Positions 9,473-17,954 of a stretch of 64,000 nucleotides of DNA are shown piece by piece. The notes under the pieces are model-generated. The model was not told the origin of the DNA. It saw nothing but the letters and a program-made list of their open reading frames with translations, and ran no database searches. This DNA comes from Desulfosarcina ovata subsp. ovata. GTDB lineage: Bacteria > Desulfobacterota > Desulfobacteria > Desulfobacterales > Desulfosarcinaceae. Location of the stretch: the NCBI RefSeq assembly GCF_009689005.1, contig NZ_AP021879.1:992001-1056000 (forward strand), written 5' to 3'. Each line of letters starts with the position of its first letter. Positions within the stretch are counted from its first letter, which is position 1. A program made the position numbers and the translations under genes.

Positions 9473-9897
9473 GGGTAACCGGCAAACCGGCCGGGGCCGT
9501 CACCTGCCACCCTCCTGTTGATTAACGATCGATCACCATATTCCTTAAGCAGCAATGGCTGTGTTCTCCTATACCCTGCCCCGCCCTGGCGTGCAACCCG
9601 CTAAACACCTTCAGGCAGGGCAATCGCAAGTAAAATCAAAAACCGGCCGTTCCTGAACACGCACCATTCCCGAAAGTGGAAAAATGCCAAATGCCAAAGC
9701 CCAAATGTCAAATGAAGGATGAAATCGATTTTAAAAAGGTCAAGCTTTGACACAACCGGTCGATATGAATAAGCAAAACCGTAATAAAGCGTTTCTGATG
9801 CACAGTCGTATGACGGATAAGCGGCTGAATTGTTTTCCCTGAGTACGGCATAAATACAGGGCAATCACTTATCCATAAACCCGTTGAAGCTGTAACG
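9473..9897. other. 425-bp upstream region of the exopolysaccharide locus
   Basis: Divergent intergenic region between the amidohydrolase and the first exopolysaccharide gene. It carries a heptad array (9682-9716, listed separately) and a TTGACA at 9747 whose -10 partner is poor. No coding potential with recognisable similarity. Any promoter for the long plus-strand locus should lie here. Confidence 0.5.
9682..9716 (+). repeat. AAATGCC heptad array, five units
   Basis: Five consecutive 7-nt units: AAATGCC, AAATGCC, AAAGCCC, AAATGTC, AAATGAA. A related four-unit array in the opposite orientation lies at 56582-56609. A seven-base period does not match the DNA helix or codons, so this looks like a specific repeat type and not coding drift. 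Confidence 0.7.
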
Positions 9898-11682
9898 ATG
9901 CCCTCAATCGCCTCCACCGCTGTCCTGCTCGCCAACGGCCCCACGGTCATCGACGCCGTGCCCATTGCCGCCACCCCTAAGTTCATGCTGCCCATCGCCG
10001 ATCGTCCGTTATTGGAATATCAGGTGTCGGTTCTCGCTGCCGCCGGCGTAAAAAAAATCATCATCTGCGTCAGCTGTGAGTGCCAGGTTGCATTTGACCA
10101 TCTCATGGAGAACATGCCGGACTATCGGGTTCAGATGCGCTGCATTACCCAGACTGCCCCCCGGGGAACTGGCGGCTGTCTGAAAGATGTGGCTTCTTAT
10201 ATTTCAGGGGATGATTTCTGGGTATTCGGAGCAGATCTGTTTTTGGATACCGATTTGAAGCCGATGATCGACTTTCACCGTAAGCGGAACGCCGTCGCCA
10301 CGGTGGCCGCAGTCTGCGAGGGGATCCCACCATGGGGTTACGAAAGGGTTCAGTGCGATGATCACGGAAATGTTAAAACGATCCATCGCTATCATCCTTC
10401 CCAGAACCGGCGCAGCCGCTTCAGGCCGCTGGGGCTGTATCTTTTCAAACGCAAGATTCTGGACCGTATTCCCGACCAAGGCTTTTTCGATCTGAAAGAG
10501 CAGCTTTTCCAGTTGCTTTACGACACCGGCACGGCGGCCATGGCTTACGAAGTCATGCGGTACTGGCGTACCATATCCAGCTTGGACAACTATATGGCCG
10601 CCAATCGCGATGTGCTGCTACGCAGAACGGAATTTCCCTTTCTCCAGCAACACGACACAGCGTTCGATCCGGATGCCGCCGATCCAAACGGCAAAATGAT
10701 TGCGCCGCTCTTTCTTGGTAAAGACATTCGTGTCGGCACGGATGCCGTACTGATCGGCCCCTCGGCCGTGGGGCACGGATGTGACATCGGCAGCCATGTG
10801 GTGGTAAACGGCTGCCTGGTATTTCCGGGGGCCCGCATCGGCGCCCATGCCCAGCTGACCAATTGCATCATCGGCGAAAATGCCGTGATCGAAAACGGCG
10901 CCATTCTCCGCGACAGTGTTTTGCTGGATAAAATCGACACGGCCGATGACGCAACCGGCCGGCTGTCGCCGGTTCTGGACAACATTCCCGGTGAGACCGG
11001 CATCAACAAAAAAGGCCGGATCATCCACCGGTGCGGCTACCTGCTCTGGAAAAGAGGTTTCGATATCGCTTTTTCGCTGCTGGCATTGACTCTGCTGAGC
11101 CCTTTGATGCTGCTGATCGCCATCGCCATCAAGCTGGATTCACCGGGAACGGTATTCTTCCATCAACGGCGCTGCGGATGGTACGGTGTCGATTTCGACA
11201 TGTACAAATTTCGAACCATGGTGCAAAACGCCGAAGCGGTCAAACGCAAGATTCATCACCTGAACCAGGTAGATGGCCCCATGTTCAAAATCGTCGGCGA
11301 TCCGCGGGTGACCCGCGTCGGCCGTTTTTTGAGGGCCACCAACCTGGACGAGGTGCCGCAGTTTTTCAATATCTTGATTGGCGAGATGGCGCTGGTCGGT
11401 CCGCGGCCGCTCTCCTGGGACGAGATGCGCTATAATCCCCGCTGGCGCGATCAGCGCATTACGGTGCCGCCGGGGCTGATCGGCCTGTGGCAGCTCAAGT
11501 CCCACCAAAACCTTGCCTTTGCAGATTGGATCCATAACGACTTCCGTTATGTTCGCGAGTGTTCGGTATTGCTTGATTTTAAAATTCTGCTGCTCTCCGT
11601 GGTTCAGGCGGCAAAAGGGGTTTTCCGATTGCTTGGAAGCATATTGACACGCCAACCACGGCCAAAGGAAACCGATAAGTGA
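9898..11682 (+). CDS. fusion of nucleotidyltransferase-like domain and undecaprenyl-phosphate sugar phosphotransferase
   Basis: 594 residues in three parts. Residues ~1-225 form a sugar nucleotidyltransferase-like (GT-A) fold with [15 protein letters not shown] and [13 protein letters not shown], but the usual GGxGTRL nucleotide loop is replaced by [12 protein letters not shown]. Residues ~275-355 form a left-handed beta-helix of hexapeptide type ([29 protein letters not shown]). Residues ~370-594 are a WcaJ/ExoY-type priming transferase: a membrane hairpin ([20 protein letters not shown]), [27 protein letters not shown]. The last part should load the first sugar phosphate onto undecaprenyl phosphate at the inner membrane. 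First gene of the exopolysaccharide locus. The N-terminal half may be regulatory or act on an unusual substrate. Confidence 0.85.
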   Translation: MPSIASTAVLLANGPTVIDAVPIAATPKFMLPIADRPLLEYQVSVLAAAGVKKIIICVSCECQVAFDHLMENMPDYRVQMRCITQTAPRGTGGCLKDVASYISGDDFWVFGADLFLDTDLKPMIDFHRKRNAVATVAAVCEGIPPWGYERVQCDDHGNVKTIHRYHPSQNRRSRFRPLGLYLFKRKILDRIPDQGFFDLKEQLFQLLYDTGTAAMAYEVMRYWRTISSLDNYMAANRDVLLRRTEFPFLQQHDTAFDPDAADPNGKMIAPLFLGKDIRVGTDAVLIGPSAVGHGCDIGSHVVVNGCLVFPGARIGAHAQLTNCIIGENAVIENGAILRDSVLLDKIDTADDATGRLSPVLDNIPGETGINKKGRIIHRCGYLLWKRGFDIAFSLLALTLLSPLMLLIAIAIKLDSPGTVFFHQRRCGWYGVDFDMYKFRTMVQNAEAVKRKIHHLNQVDGPMFKIVGDPRVTRVGRFLRATNLDEVPQFFNILIGEMALVGPRPLSWDEMRYNPRWRDQRITVPPGLIGLWQLKSHQNLAFADWIHNDFRYVRECSVLLDFKILLLSVVQAAKGVFRLLGSILTRQPRPKETDK

Positions 11683-11735
11683 TGGGTGCCGACTGAAGCA
11701 TGATTAATCGATGTGATTTTTTTAAAGATGAGAAA

Positions 11736-12464
11736 ATGAATAAAATAACTTTGATTCTGTTCTTTTTTACCGCTTTAACGGCCTGTGCCCACAACGGTGG
11801 AAATTCATTCTCTGAACAGGGGATCTATGTGGAATCGCCGTATTTTCCCACTGAAATCAGTGTCGATGGCAAAGTCGTTGGAACGACACCGTTGGTGATT
11901 GATTATTCAACAATTCATCAACGGGAGTTGAAGATTACCGCAGTTGCATTGGAAGACGAGACCTTTCGCCAGGAATTGGTCTTCTCTATACCGCCGTTGC
12001 CCAGAAAAATTGTGGTGTTAGCCTTGCACACCTCAGCACCAGTGGTATCCGCAGAATCATCTCAAGCCACGGTATCGGCGCAAGGGACGGATGACTCATC
12101 AAAAGGTGGGGCTTCCGAGTGCCTGCCTGAACCCATTTTTACCCCCGTCATCTTTTTCAATACCGACAAAAGTGACATATCCTCACCGGCACAGGAAACC
12201 CTGCGGGCCTTTTACGATATCATGAAAAATAATGCCTACCATATGGAAATTGTCGGATTCGCCGACGAACGCCATTGGGCCCCCTACAATCTTAAATTAT
12301 CCCTTGAAAGGGCCCGGGCGGTTTTTGAGACGCTGCATTCCCTGGGGCTGTCCGCCAATAGAATGCATGTGGAAGGCCGCGGCGAGATTCAGACCCTAAA
12401 TGGCCAGGGTCATCAAATGAGCTGGGATCATAACCGCAGAGTCGAAATAAGGATCCACGAATGA
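11736..12464 (+). CDS. OmpA-family lipoprotein with PEGA-like domain
   Basis: About 243 residues. The N-terminus MNKITLILFFFTALTAC is a lipoprotein signal. Residues ~25-85 (SPYFPTEISVDGKVVGTTPL) match the PEGA-type beta module often found in surface proteins. The C-terminal ~100 residues are an OmpA peptidoglycan-binding domain: VIFFNTDKSDI, IVGFADERH, LSLERARAV, VEGRGE, NRRVEIRI. The frame can be extended to an ATG at 11700, but the signal peptide supports 11736. It overlaps the next gene by ATGA. Inferred role: tethering the export channel to the cell wall, given the coupling to the Wza-type gene. Confidence 0.8.
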   Translation: MNKITLILFFFTALTACAHNGGNSFSEQGIYVESPYFPTEISVDGKVVGTTPLVIDYSTIHQRELKITAVALEDETFRQELVFSIPPLPRKIVVLALHTSAPVVSAESSQATVSAQGTDDSSKGGASECLPEPIFTPVIFFNTDKSDISSPAQETLRAFYDIMKNNAYHMEIVGFADERHWAPYNLKLSLERARAVFETLHSLGLSANRMHVEGRGEIQTLNGQGHQMSWDHNRRVEIRIHE

Positions 12465-13525
12465 ATCGAAGAATTCGAATGATTTGCCGACATCCCGAAG
12501 TTGTGCCTGGTGTCGGAAACACGATCAGGACAAACAAAAAGTGGGGCACCGCCATCCTTGGGTTGCTGATCTTAATCGTGACGGCCTTGGGTGCGGCGGG
12601 ATGCGGCGGCCCAAGTGGATATGGAAAAGGGGTGACGAATCTTAGTGTTGCTTCTCCCTCCGCCATTCCGGCCGCTTATTTAATCGGTGCCGGAGATGAA
12701 CTGGAAGTCCTTTACTACATCGATCCCGATGTTGACCTGCCGGAATACCGCGTCGACAGTGAAGATACGTTGCGGGTCGATTTTTATTACTACCCGGTAA
12801 TGAGCAAAACCTTATCCGTCAGACCGGATGGCTATATCACCCTGCCACCCATTGGTGATGTAAAGGCCCGCAACAAGAAACCAACCGATCTGGCCCGAGA
12901 AATCTCCGAACTGTACACCCCTATCCTGGCCAAGCCGGTGGTAACAGTGGAAGTCATCGCCTTCAATACCAAAATCGAGGAGCTCAAACGGGCCATCTAC
13001 AATCAAGAAAGAGGCATGTCCCGCCTGGCCGTGGTCAGGCCCGACGGCGTCATTTCGCTACCCTATATCGGGGATGTCAAAGCGGCCGGTTTGACGACCC
13101 ACCAATTGCAGGAACAATTGCATCGGCGCTACGCCCACATTCTCTACAACTTGAGCACCACCGTGGTGGTACTCAATGCCCGCTCCAACCGAATCTATGT
13201 TTTGGGTGAAGTCGAACGACCCGACTTCTATGAACTGCTCGGCCCAACGACCCTGACCCAATTGCTGGCCACTGCGGGCGGATTGACCAGGGAGGCCAAA
13301 ACCGATCAGGTCATTATCGTCAGGCGGGGAAAAAACGGGCAGCCCGATGCCCATATTGTGTATATGAATCAGATCATAGGTGAGGCTTCACTTCTGGATC
13401 CGATGCTTCAACAATATGATGTGATCTATGTGCCACGCAGCGCCATGGCCAGAGCGGCCTTGACAGCGGATTTTCTGTGGCGGATTGTCCCGTTGCGTTT
13501 TACGGTGGACTACAACCTGAATTAA
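12461..13525 (+). CDS. Wza-type polysaccharide export outer-membrane lipoprotein
   Basis: 354 residues. After a basic N-terminal stretch there is a hydrophobic signal ending in LGAAGC (Cys at about residue 47), predicting lipidation. The first domain is the polysaccharide export (Poly_export) fold: YLIGAGDELEV, TLSVRPDGYITLPPIGDV, and a repeat of it, LAVVRPDGVISLPYIGDVKA. SLBB-like segments follow (IYVLGEVERPDFYEL, TLTQLLATAGGL). Proteins of this family form the outer-membrane channel for capsule or exopolysaccharide. The start codon overlaps the preceding stop (ATGA), and the chain-length gene follows after 14 nt. Confidence 0.88.
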   Translation: MNRRIRMICRHPEVVPGVGNTIRTNKKWGTAILGLLILIVTALGAAGCGGPSGYGKGVTNLSVASPSAIPAAYLIGAGDELEVLYYIDPDVDLPEYRVDSEDTLRVDFYYYPVMSKTLSVRPDGYITLPPIGDVKARNKKPTDLAREISELYTPILAKPVVTVEVIAFNTKIEELKRAIYNQERGMSRLAVVRPDGVISLPYIGDVKAAGLTTHQLQEQLHRRYAHILYNLSTTVVVLNARSNRIYVLGEVERPDFYELLGPTTLTQLLATAGGLTREAKTDQVIIVRRGKNGQPDAHIVYMNQIIGEASLLDPMLQQYDVIYVPRSAMARAALTADFLWRIVPLRFTVDYNLN

Positions 13526-13539
13526 CGTCTCGATTAGAA

Positions 13540-15012
13540 ATGGAAATGGCAAAGGCTATGCCCAGTTATCAGGCCAAACCGGTACGAACTTCGCTGAGAG
13601 ATGTCTTTTTCATCCTGTTCTACAAGGCCAAGGTTTTTGTGAGCACCGTTATTGTGATTGCAGCCGTGGTCATTGTCTATTCCCTTTTTACAACACCGCT
13701 GTATAAGGCCAGCGGCAGCGTTTTACTGAAACCTCTTTTTGACTCCAGTCAGCGCCTGCATACCCAGGAACGTTTCGATGTGCTGCCCGTCTCCGAGCAG
13801 GATATCAATTCCGAGATCAATATCATGCGTTCCGATGCCCTGTTGCGTCAGGTGGTGGAAACCCTTGACCTGCATAAAAAAACAAGCACCGGCGTTGCCG
13901 CTCTCTTTTCAAAGCATAGTGAAGATTCTTCAAAAACTTTGGAGAATGCCGTTCTAAGGCTGCGTAAAGCGATAGAAATCAAACCCGTGCCCATATCCAG
14001 CATCATCAATGTCAGCCTGAAAGGCGACGATTCAAAACAAATCACAAAAATCATCAATACGTTCTTAAATGCCTATATCGACTATCACATCAATGTCCAC
14101 CGGCCCGGTGGCGGTGTTGATTTTTACAGTCAGCAGACCGAAAACGCCAAGCAAATGCTTCGGCAGGCTGAAGAGGCGCTCAAGGACTTTGAGAAAAAAG
14201 AATCGGTGATCGACATTCCCGAGCAAAAAATCAATAATGTCACTTTGATGCGCGCTCTCAGTCAGGAGGCCAGTTTACTGAAGGCCCAGATCTCTCAGAC
14301 CGAGACCATTCTGGACAAATTGCGGCCTTTTTTAAAGCATGGTAAGCCGTTGGATGCCATTCCGGAAGAATTGCGCACCCACGAAATCCTGGTTGACCTG
14401 CAAAAAGCGTTGATCCCCTTACTGGTCGAAAAAGAGCGCATTGCGTTAATGTATCCAGTGGGATCGGTGGAGTATACCGATGCGCAAAACCAAGTCAACC
14501 GCATCGAAAAACAGATCCGGGTGTTACGCACCCAGGTCTTGAACGGCGTCGCCCTTGATCTCGAAGCCCTGAACCGGCGGAAAACAACCATTGAAGTGGA
14601 AATGTCCAACGTCGAGCGGCAATCAACGCGGTTGACGCTCAATGAAATCCAGCTCAATCGATTGAAATGGGAAGTGGAGCAACGCCAGCGCAACTACCAA
14701 CTCTATCTGGATATCCGGGAAGATGCCATCATCCAGGCCCAACGTGAACGATCCCGGGTGGCCAATGTCTCCGTAACCGATTGGGCCATTGAATCGTCGA
14801 TACCGATTTACCCTAAAAAGGTCTTTATGACCTTAATGGCTCTGATCGCCGGCATCTTCGCCGGAATCGGCGGCGCTTTTGCCGCCTTTTTTCTGGATCA
14901 CAGTATCAAACGGCCTGAGGATATCGAAAAAGCGTTTCAACTCCCGGTGCTTGGCGACCTTGGCGAACTCGACGGGGTCCCGAATATGGATCGGAACTGG
15001 AATCAACGGTAA
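13540..15012 (+). CDS. Wzz-type polysaccharide co-polymerase / chain-length determinant
   Basis: About 490 residues. One membrane segment lies near residues 24-45 (VSTVIVIAAVVIVYSLF) and a second near 425-450 (MTLMALIAGIFAGIGGAFAAFF), with a long periplasmic, largely coiled-coil middle. The region before the second segment (WEVEQRQRNYQLYLDIREDA) is the GNVR-type motif of exopolysaccharide co-polymerases. There is no kinase domain in the same chain; a separate BY-kinase-like gene follows, as in split Gram-positive and some Gram-negative systems. The frame is open from 13477, but the ATG at 13540 follows the upstream stop. Inferred role: setting chain length with the polymerase and export channel. 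Confidence 0.85.
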   Translation: MEMAKAMPSYQAKPVRTSLRDVFFILFYKAKVFVSTVIVIAAVVIVYSLFTTPLYKASGSVLLKPLFDSSQRLHTQERFDVLPVSEQDINSEINIMRSDALLRQVVETLDLHKKTSTGVAALFSKHSEDSSKTLENAVLRLRKAIEIKPVPISSIINVSLKGDDSKQITKIINTFLNAYIDYHINVHRPGGGVDFYSQQTENAKQMLRQAEEALKDFEKKESVIDIPEQKINNVTLMRALSQEASLLKAQISQTETILDKLRPFLKHGKPLDAIPEELRTHEILVDLQKALIPLLVEKERIALMYPVGSVEYTDAQNQVNRIEKQIRVLRTQVLNGVALDLEALNRRKTTIEVEMSNVERQSTRLTLNEIQLNRLKWEVEQRQRNYQLYLDIREDAIIQAQRERSRVANVSVTDWAIESSIPIYPKKVFMTLMALIAGIFAGIGGAFAAFFLDHSIKRPEDIEKAFQLPVLGDLGELDGVPNMDRNWNQR

Positions 15013-15057
15013 CTTGACGTAACGGGTGGTGCAACAGGTACGTGCAAGGACAGATCA

Positions 15058-15810
15058 ATGACAAATCACGAAGTCAGCAGTCGCAACACAACCCCAAAAA
15101 CCAATCGTTCCTTATGCGACGTTTTTTCAGAAGAGAGGGATCCACCGAAACTTTGGCTGCAACATCCCGAGGGGTTCAGCAACGTATTGGAAAAATTTCG
15201 GACGTTTCGCAATAAGCTGCTAAGCCAGACATCCGGCGAGTCAAAAAAAGTGTTAACTCTGACCGGTGCCCAGAAACGGGTGGGCACCTCAACGGTAGCA
15301 TTTAACCTGGGATTGAGCTTTGCCTTGGAGATGGCTCAAGAAAAAATTCTTGTCGTCGATGCCAATTTCCGGCGTCCTGTTCTCCATCAGATGTTCGCCA
15401 TTGCCCAATGTCCCGGGCTCCAGGAATTGCTGCTGAATACCGCCACGCTCCAGGATGTTGCCTGTGATTACCCATCATTGCCCGGTCTGACATTGATTGC
15501 CGCCGGTGATACCACCGCTAAACGGGCGCCTGTTTTTCCAACCAATGCCTTTGTCGCGTTTATTCAGGAGGTAAAGGCCGCCTATGACGTTGTAATCATC
15601 GATACGGCGCCGGTCCTTCAATCCGGCCAGGCCGATATGATCGCCTCCCACAGTGATGGCACCATCCTTGTGGTACAGGCCAGCCGAACGCGGTCGGAAG
15701 TTGTCGGTGCCGCCGTCAATCAATTGAACAATAGCGGAGCGACGCTTTTGGGCAGCTTTTTAAACAAACGCAAGTACGTGATTCCAGCATGGTTATATCA
15801 TTATGTATAG
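15058..15810 (+). CDS. BY-kinase/CpsD-like ATPase with altered Walker A
   Basis: 250 residues, MinD-like fold. Walker A region: GAQKRVGTSTVAFNL (about residues 63-77); the invariant GKST lysine is Thr, although a Lys sits earlier in the loop. Walker A' is KILVVDANFRRP and Walker B is VVIIDTAP, both as in bacterial tyrosine kinases. The C-terminus is short with three tyrosines (KRKYVIPAWLYHYV) in place of a long Tyr cluster. SD AAGGA precedes the ATG, and the gene overlaps the polymerase gene by 8 nt. Inferred: cytoplasmic partner of the Wzz protein. Whether it hydrolyses ATP or phosphorylates tyrosine is doubtful given the loop change. Confidence 0.75.
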   Translation: MTNHEVSSRNTTPKTNRSLCDVFSEERDPPKLWLQHPEGFSNVLEKFRTFRNKLLSQTSGESKKVLTLTGAQKRVGTSTVAFNLGLSFALEMAQEKILVVDANFRRPVLHQMFAIAQCPGLQELLLNTATLQDVACDYPSLPGLTLIAAGDTTAKRAPVFPTNAFVAFIQEVKAAYDVVIIDTAPVLQSGQADMIASHSDGTILVVQASRTRSEVVGAAVNQLNNSGATLLGSFLNKRKYVIPAWLYHYV

Positions 15811-16455
15811 CAAAAAGCCGTTGAAAAGCAGTTTTCCAGCACTCCGTCCATTGGCCGGCGACGCGGCCGTGGTTTTGTTTTTAGGCACATGGGTGCCGCT
15901 TTCACTGATCATCACTTCAGGCATGGAGGCCAAGTGGTTTGTTCTATCGATGGCCGCCATCATTTTTCTGGCGGTTACCCTGATCGTACCGCAAAAGGAA
16001 ACGTTTTTCTTTTATTGTGCCCTTTTTTTTTGCCCATACGCGTCGATTATCACTTCTATTTTCTCCCGGACTACTTCGCACGTGACATCAACGGGCTGGC
16101 CGTCAGCGCGTTTGATGTTTTTTTCTTTATGGGCCTTGGGATCTGGCTGTTTCGGATTGCAAACGATCGCCTGACGGCCGTTCGGCTTTTTCCGCGGATC
16201 AGCATCCCCTTTCTCATTATCTGGCTGATCAGCCTGGCTGGGTTGATCCACAATTCCGTTGACGGCCCCATTGCCATTGCCGTGTTGTGGCAGGTGTTGA
16301 AAAATTTACTGGTCTTTCTATACGTGGCCAACAACCTGCACCGACTGGGCCGGTTCAGGCATATCTTGATACTGTTATTAATCATGGGACTGGTGCAATC
16401 GTTTCTCGGACTGGCACAATTTATCGATCTGTGCGGACGAAGATATCTTAAATGG

Positions 16456-17742
16456 TCAAGCAGCTAAGCTAAATTTTACTTCCTTATTGCTGAACCAATT
16501 GTGATACTCATCGTTGATTTTCAAAGTTGTGATGATAGCCAGATTGAGAGAGCCTTTCTTCGCCCAACTCATTCCATTCTTCTTTTGGCGATTTGAAACG
16601 ACGAGGTCGTTCATCTTTTCACCCACATTACTCGAGTTCCGAAGATTTAACCGTTTGCGCATATCATAGTTGGGAATCGAGGATTTATTCCGACCCAAAT
16701 AGTCAATGAGCTTTTGAATATGATTCTCATCCTTGATTTCGGATGCCGGGATGTTTTCAAGATATGATATGGCCTTGTTTGTAAGGCCGTGCCACAACAA
16801 CGGCATAACCGCGCGAAGCGTTTCATTTCTCAACTTTCTGCCTTTCATCCCCATGCTCAATTCTTCTTTGAACTTCTTGCATAGATGAAACCAATCAAGA
16901 ACAATCTGCATATTATTGTACCAACCAAATTGCTTGACGATGGCAGCATTTAGCGCCTTATGGCCGTCGGTAAAAATCTGAAGACGTTTGCCGAATAGAA
17001 AATTTGACAAAAGAAACGCGATTAGCAACCACAAGCATGATTTGGTGCCATCAGCTGCCAATACGTATTTTGGGCCTCCATGTTCAATGTGGCATACGGT
17101 ATCATGTACATATTTTCGCGTATGCTCAGTGATTTTTGGGCTTTCTCGTGTACCCTTCTGCCTTTTGGGGGTTACGTCGTCTATGCTTATGTTGACCGTT
17201 TGACTGGGTTCTTCGTAAATGACGGGATTATTCAACAGTTCAATCGGATTATAGTCGAAAGATCCTTTAGAAAGGGCCTTGTGAACTTCATCCATGGGAA
17301 TTGATATCGGTTCTCCGCCCCTGGGAATATCTGGGTTGATACAACATCCGTCAGCGCTGAAGTTGCCATGATTCAAATCATCGGCCTTTTGCTTTAAATG
17401 GTCGATCAATTCCCGACCTTCTTTCTGGGTCTGATCATGCAATGTGCGATGTGGCGTACCGCCTTCTATTTGGTGCCGTATGAAGTTGAGCCATTTTGAT
17501 GTTTTCCGGAAGGATCCTTCCGTATTACCCATAATCATGGCCCGTTCCTTAAAGCCCGTGGTCAAATAAAACTGATTCGTTCCTAATGGGGCAAATATCG
17601 ATTGACTACTGTCAAACCGAACGCCATTTTCATCAAATGCGAAGTGGGTTTCAAACGCAAAACGCCCCACGGCGCCATCCACCAGATATGGGCTTTCATT
17701 TACCTCAATTTGATTAGCCCCACTGAAAGTCAGGACTTTTTT
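16456..17742 (-). CDS. IS transposase (orfB, expressed by -1 frameshift)
   Basis: The conserved frame runs from the A-rich slippery site at 17742 to a stop at 16456, about 425 codons, with no ATG at its beginning; the first usable GTG (17682) cuts off ~20 conserved-looking codons. DDE-type blocks seen: YVLAADGTKSCLWLL, LQIFTDGHKALNAA, QIVLDWFHLCKKFKEEL, and a C-terminal Glu-rich region. This points to translation as an orfA-orfB fusion. Family membership is not certain (ISKra4-like is my best guess). Confidence 0.75.
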   Translation of the reverse strand, partial: KKVLTFSGANQIEVNESPYLVDGAVGRFAFETHFAFDENGVRFDSSQSIFAPLGTNQFYLTTGFKERAMIMGNTEGSFRKTSKWLNFIRHQIEGGTPHRTLHDQTQKEGRELIDHLKQKADDLNHGNFSADGCCINPDIPRGGEPISIPMDEVHKALSKGSFDYNPIELLNNPVIYEEPSQTVNISIDDVTPKRQKGTRESPKITEHTRKYVHDTVCHIEHGGPKYVLAADGTKSCLWLLIAFLLSNFLFGKRLQIFTDGHKALNAAIVKQFGWYNNMQIVLDWFHLCKKFKEELSMGMKGRKLRNETLRAVMPLLWHGLTNKAISYLENIPASEIKDENHIQKLIDYLGRNKSSIPNYDMRKRLNLRNSSNVGEKMNDLVVSNRQKKNGMSWAKKGSLNLAIITTLKINDEYHNWFSNKEVKFSLAA

Positions 17743-17954
17743 TTAGACACCTTTTCCATGTGTCGTGCTATGGCGGCTCTTATTGCAGGGTATGCCGTAT
17801 TTAAAATTGCTATTTCGCAGTCGTCTATATTTTCACCGGCATCAGCGTTTACAGTGTATTGATAACATCCATCTTCCAGTTCAATGGGCTTATCGTCCGT
17901 TTCCTCATCACATTCAACCAGGTTCACCATGACTTCGATTTTGTATTTGCTCAT
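17730..17954 (-). CDS. IS accessory orfA, upstream part of the transposase fusion
   Basis: 74 codons from ATG 17954, with GGAGG 8 nt upstream. Acidic, starts MSKYKIEVMVNLVEC and ends VSKKKS. Its last codons contain the A AAA AAG heptamer, after which the stop codon is two codons away. A -1 shift there leads directly into the transposase frame. No helix-turn-helix was recognised. It may be a short regulator when unshifted and the N-terminus of the transposase when shifted. Confidence 0.7.
   Translation of the reverse strand: MSKYKIEVMVNLVECDEETDDKPIELEDGCYQYTVNADAGENIDDCEIAILNTAYPAIRAAIARHMEKVSKKKS
17736..17742 (-). promoter_or_regulatory. -1 ribosomal frameshift site A AAA AAG
   Basis: On the minus strand the orfA frame reads TCT AAA AAA AAG TCC TGA. 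Slipping back by one base at A AAA AAG continues as GTC CTG ACT, the transposase frame, which is otherwise closed just upstream by TAA. This is the standard slippery heptamer of IS1/IS3-type elements. A small hairpin CTGA..TCAG follows within 4 nt. Confidence 0.8.
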
